From Kordia aestuariivivens (GTDB lineage: Bacteria > Bacteroidota > Bacteroidia > Flavobacteriales > Flavobacteriaceae), in assembly GCF_014397005.1 (NCBI RefSeq), contig NZ_JACGWS010000023.1, forward strand, positions 1 to 54,277: a stretch of DNA of 54,277 nt. Reading direction: 5' to 3'. Position 1 is the stretch's first letter. The number at the start of each line of letters is the position of its first letter. The notes under the pieces are model-generated. The model did not search any database and was not told the origin of the DNA. It saw only the letters and a list, made by a program, of their open reading frames with translations. The position numbers were made by a program, and so were the translations under genes. Shown here in pieces: positions 52,474 through 54,277 of the stretch.

Positions 52474-53454
52474 TTAAATTTCTTCTACTTTTAGTTTTCT
52501 TGGTAGTATGTTTCTTCTTTTGAAGAATGACGTAAAATACGTTGACAAGTCTAGTTCTGGCATTGGCTTTGAGATGTAGAATACCGTTACGTTCCAAAAC
52601 ATCATAAAGGAAGCAAAGAAGTATAGATCTAAGAATAATCCTATTCCGACGTGCATTGCTAAGGTGCTAAACAACCATATTTTTCTGGTTTTCGGAATCC
52701 ATATAAAGATTGGATATAAGGTTTCTATGAGTAATACGCTCCAACCCATAATCATTAGTATGTATGAATTTTCTGCAAAGAATGTATAGTCAATATCAAA
52801 AATGCTGTTTGCGCTCCATAAGTGAACAGATTTCCATATTGCTTCTCCGTTCCACCAGGTAATTCCCATCATTTTAGAAAGTCCTGCATAAAAGTATACC
52901 ATGCATACATTGAATTGTAAGAGTCTTTTAAATAAGGTTACATTTAGGTTGTTTCGATTTCTGTTTTTAAAGATGATATTGTCTATGGAATGAAAATATC
53001 CTGAAGGAAATATTATTAAGTAGAATAATGATGTCACCATGAAACCATCAATCCCATAAATATATGTTCCTGAGTATATTGCTTTGTATAAGAGTAAGGT
53101 CATTATAGCAGAGAATCGTGTACACAATCCAAACATTAACGCCAATAGAAAGAAAATAAACGTACCTATAAAGCCATTTGTTGTAACGCTTTCTGGAATT
53201 CCGTAACCTTCAAAAAAGGTAATGATTTGCGTAAATGAAATCATTTGATTCGACATTAAGAATTCGCGAATATCAGAAGGAATGATTCCTTGTTTTCCAA
53301 ATAGTTTACTGAAATCCAAAATGATACTCATTAAGTGGATAAGAATAAAGGCGCTTGTTCCTATTCTGAAAAAGGCGATAAAGGAACCTTTCGTATTGTC
53401 TTCCTTGAAGAAAAATGTCTGTATTTTTGATTTGATTAACTGCAAAGTATTCAT
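52474..53454 (-). CDS. HTTM-domain membrane protein (vitamin K-dependent carboxylase-like)
   Basis: A 326-aa polytopic membrane protein with about eight helices, matching the HTTM (horizontally transferred transmembrane) domain related to the membrane part of gamma-glutamyl carboxylase. Conserved features are FIAFFRIGTSAFILIHLMSI, FNVCMVYFYAGLSKMMGITW and AMHVGIGLFLDLYFFASFMM. The lumenal carboxylase half is absent. It lies between the 193-aa gene and the DCC gene, spaced 15 and 9 bp. The role is unknown, perhaps an envelope redox or modification step with the DCC protein. Confidence 0.82.
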   Translation of the reverse strand: MNTLQLIKSKIQTFFFKEDNTKGSFIAFFRIGTSAFILIHLMSIILDFSKLFGKQGIIPSDIREFLMSNQMISFTQIITFFEGYGIPESVTTNGFIGTFIFFLLALMFGLCTRFSAIMTLLLYKAIYSGTYIYGIDGFMVTSLFYLIIFPSGYFHSIDNIIFKNRNRNNLNVTLFKRLLQFNVCMVYFYAGLSKMMGITWWNGEAIWKSVHLWSANSIFDIDYTFFAENSYILMIMGWSVLLIETLYPIFIWIPKTRKIWLFSTLAMHVGIGLFLDLYFFASFMMFWNVTVFYISKPMPELDLSTYFTSFFKRRNILPRKLKVEEI

Positions 53455-53469
53455 GGTGTAGTAGTTTTT

Positions 53470-54051
53470 TTAGAATCTAAATGTGTAACGCTCTAATAGC
53501 GCAAGTTTTTCGGTTTTACCATCTAAAGCTTCTTGAATTTGAGCAGGTTGGTGAATGTATATTTCTGAGACCACCTTATTTCCTGTTTCATAAGAATCAT
53601 TGATGTTTTTTGCAATTTGATGCATCATGACTTCAAAATACTTGTCGTAAATTTCGTTTGGTTCTCCTAACATGATTCTTTCCATCATTGGAAATGTACA
53701 GAGATTAAAACGTGCTTTACTTTCTTTTTGTCGTAAGCTAATCGGAGCTTGATGTTCTCCTAATAGTTTACCGTCACAATCAACAACTGCAAAGGACATT
53801 ACAAATTCGCTACCTACATTTGGAGAGTAAAAACCGTAACCGGCATCTGTTCCCGTGTAGTTCGCATACGTTTTAAAAATAGGGCTGCCTTCTATGGCAT
53901 GCCCTATTTTTAATACCTCAACATCTTTCACATCTGGATTTGTCAGTGTGTAATAGTCTCTTATTAGTCCATACGTATTGATAAACAATAGGCAAAACAA
54001 TTGGATGACAATTAGTGTGATACATACGAAGGTATTTTTGAAAGGATTCAT
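53470..54051 (-). CDS. Hypothetical membrane-anchored protein of the HTTM operon
   Basis: A 193-aa protein with one N-terminal transmembrane helix (FVCITLIVIQLFCLLFINTY, residues ~9-28) and a periplasmic beta-rich part. Recognisable bits are YFDKYxEVMM-like helices and GYGFYSPNVGSEFVMSFAVV. I recognise no family. It lies 26 bp downstream of the partial gene at the window end and 15 bp before the HTTM gene, so it belongs to that operon. Confidence 0.6.
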   Translation of the reverse strand: MNPFKNTFVCITLIVIQLFCLLFINTYGLIRDYYTLTNPDVKDVEVLKIGHAIEGSPIFKTYANYTGTDAGYGFYSPNVGSEFVMSFAVVDCDGKLLGEHQAPISLRQKESKARFNLCTFPMMERIMLGEPNEIYDKYFEVMMHQIAKNINDSYETGNKVVSEIYIHQPAQIQEALDGKTEKLALLERYTFRF

Positions 54052-54077
54052 CGTTCTATAGTTTTTAGATCCGTTGA

Positions 54078-54277
54078 TTATCTTTGCATGTAACGTTGCA
54101 TCATTTCGTTGATTTCACCTTGAGCTTGTTCAACAACTTGTAAGTCTTCACCAGTTAATTCTGCACTGATAGAACTTCCGATGAATGTTTTTTGTGTAAA
54201 CTTAGTATCATCATGTGTTTTGTTTCTGAAAATCCAGATTCCACGTGCTGCAGTTTCTTCATTAATATGACCGCTAA
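54078..54277 (-). CDS. Partial gene at window end (C-terminal 65 codons)
   Basis: An open frame enters from the window edge and ends with TAA at 54078-54080. The visible part includes ETAARGIWIFRNKTHDDTKF and ends in EINEMMQRYMQR. It is upstream of, and co-directional with, the HTTM operon. The family is not recognisable from this fragment. Confidence 0.55.
   Translation of the reverse strand, partial: SGHINEETAARGIWIFRNKTHDDTKFTQKTFIGSSISAELTGEDLQVVEQAQGEINEMMQRYMQR

Noticed and set aside
1-54277. tRNA or rRNA genes
   Set aside because: I saw no T-loop/acceptor pattern or rRNA-like segment on either strand; a tRNAscan run would settle it.

Overview
The window is AT-rich DNA that reads as a chromosomal segment of a marine-type Flavobacteriaceae (Bacteroidota). 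The evidence is a complete SusC/SusD/SusE-like starch-uptake set, type IX secretion (T9SS) C-terminal sorting domains, an outer-membrane TonB receptor, a split-LanB lanthipeptide locus of the pinensin type, and TAnnTTTG-like promoter boxes. A Kordia-like genus would fit, but I cannot confirm this without a search.

Layout. (1) 1-357: a 91-bp tandem array of highly structured repeat units ending in a strong hairpin terminator. (2) 404-6748: two secreted proteases on the minus strand (S8 subtilase lipoprotein; M12-type metalloprotease with T9SS tail), divergent from an ECF sigma factor and a membrane anti-sigma/TPR protein. (3) 6885-20390: a class I lanthipeptide locus. It has LanC, LanB glutamylation and elimination domains as separate proteins, a 44-aa precursor, and then two duplicated modules. 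Each module is one periplasmic-TPR/transmembrane/AraC regulator followed by one precursor peptide. Two tandem seven-Cys precursors follow, and the convergent C39-peptidase ABC exporter with its HlyD adaptor closes the locus. (4) 20686-23901: a small accessory or defence island. It holds an AAA ATPase and a five-cistron, mostly translationally coupled operon that looks like a restriction-modification system whose C5 methyltransferase has been deleted down to 25 codons while an NgoPII-like endonuclease remains. (5) 24142-47333: a maltodextrin/starch utilisation locus. T9SS amylase, SusE, SusD and SusC are on the minus strand. A LacI-type regulator, MFS transporter, beta-phosphoglucomutase, GH65 maltose phosphorylase, GH13 neopullulanase, tandem esterase, GH31 and a second GH13 are on the plus strand. 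(6) 47334-54277: a 1.1-kb non-coding stretch with a second structured-repeat array, msrA between two copies of a dispersed element, a large outer-membrane receptor, and an HTTM/DCC gene set running off the window end.

How it works together. In the RiPP locus, LanB-N/LanB-C/LanC would dehydrate and cyclise five leader-bearing peptides, and the C39 transporter would cut after the Gly-Gly and export them. The two membrane-spanning TPR-AraC proteins could read a peptide or envelope signal and switch on their own adjacent peptide genes. In the sugar locus, surface amylase and SusCDE capture and import oligosaccharides, periplasmic GH13/GH31 enzymes trim them, the MFS protein imports maltose, and GH65 plus beta-phosphoglucomutase turn it into glucose and glucose-6-phosphate. 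A LacI protein probably acts at a palindromic operator between lacI and susC.

The most noteworthy items are: the two distant repeat arrays whose sequences differ but whose stems co-vary; the duplicated regulator-plus-peptide modules with conserved ends and diverged sensor middles; the restriction operon with an excised methyltransferase; and a paired start-codon-sequestering sequence in the 5' leaders of the amylase and susE genes.
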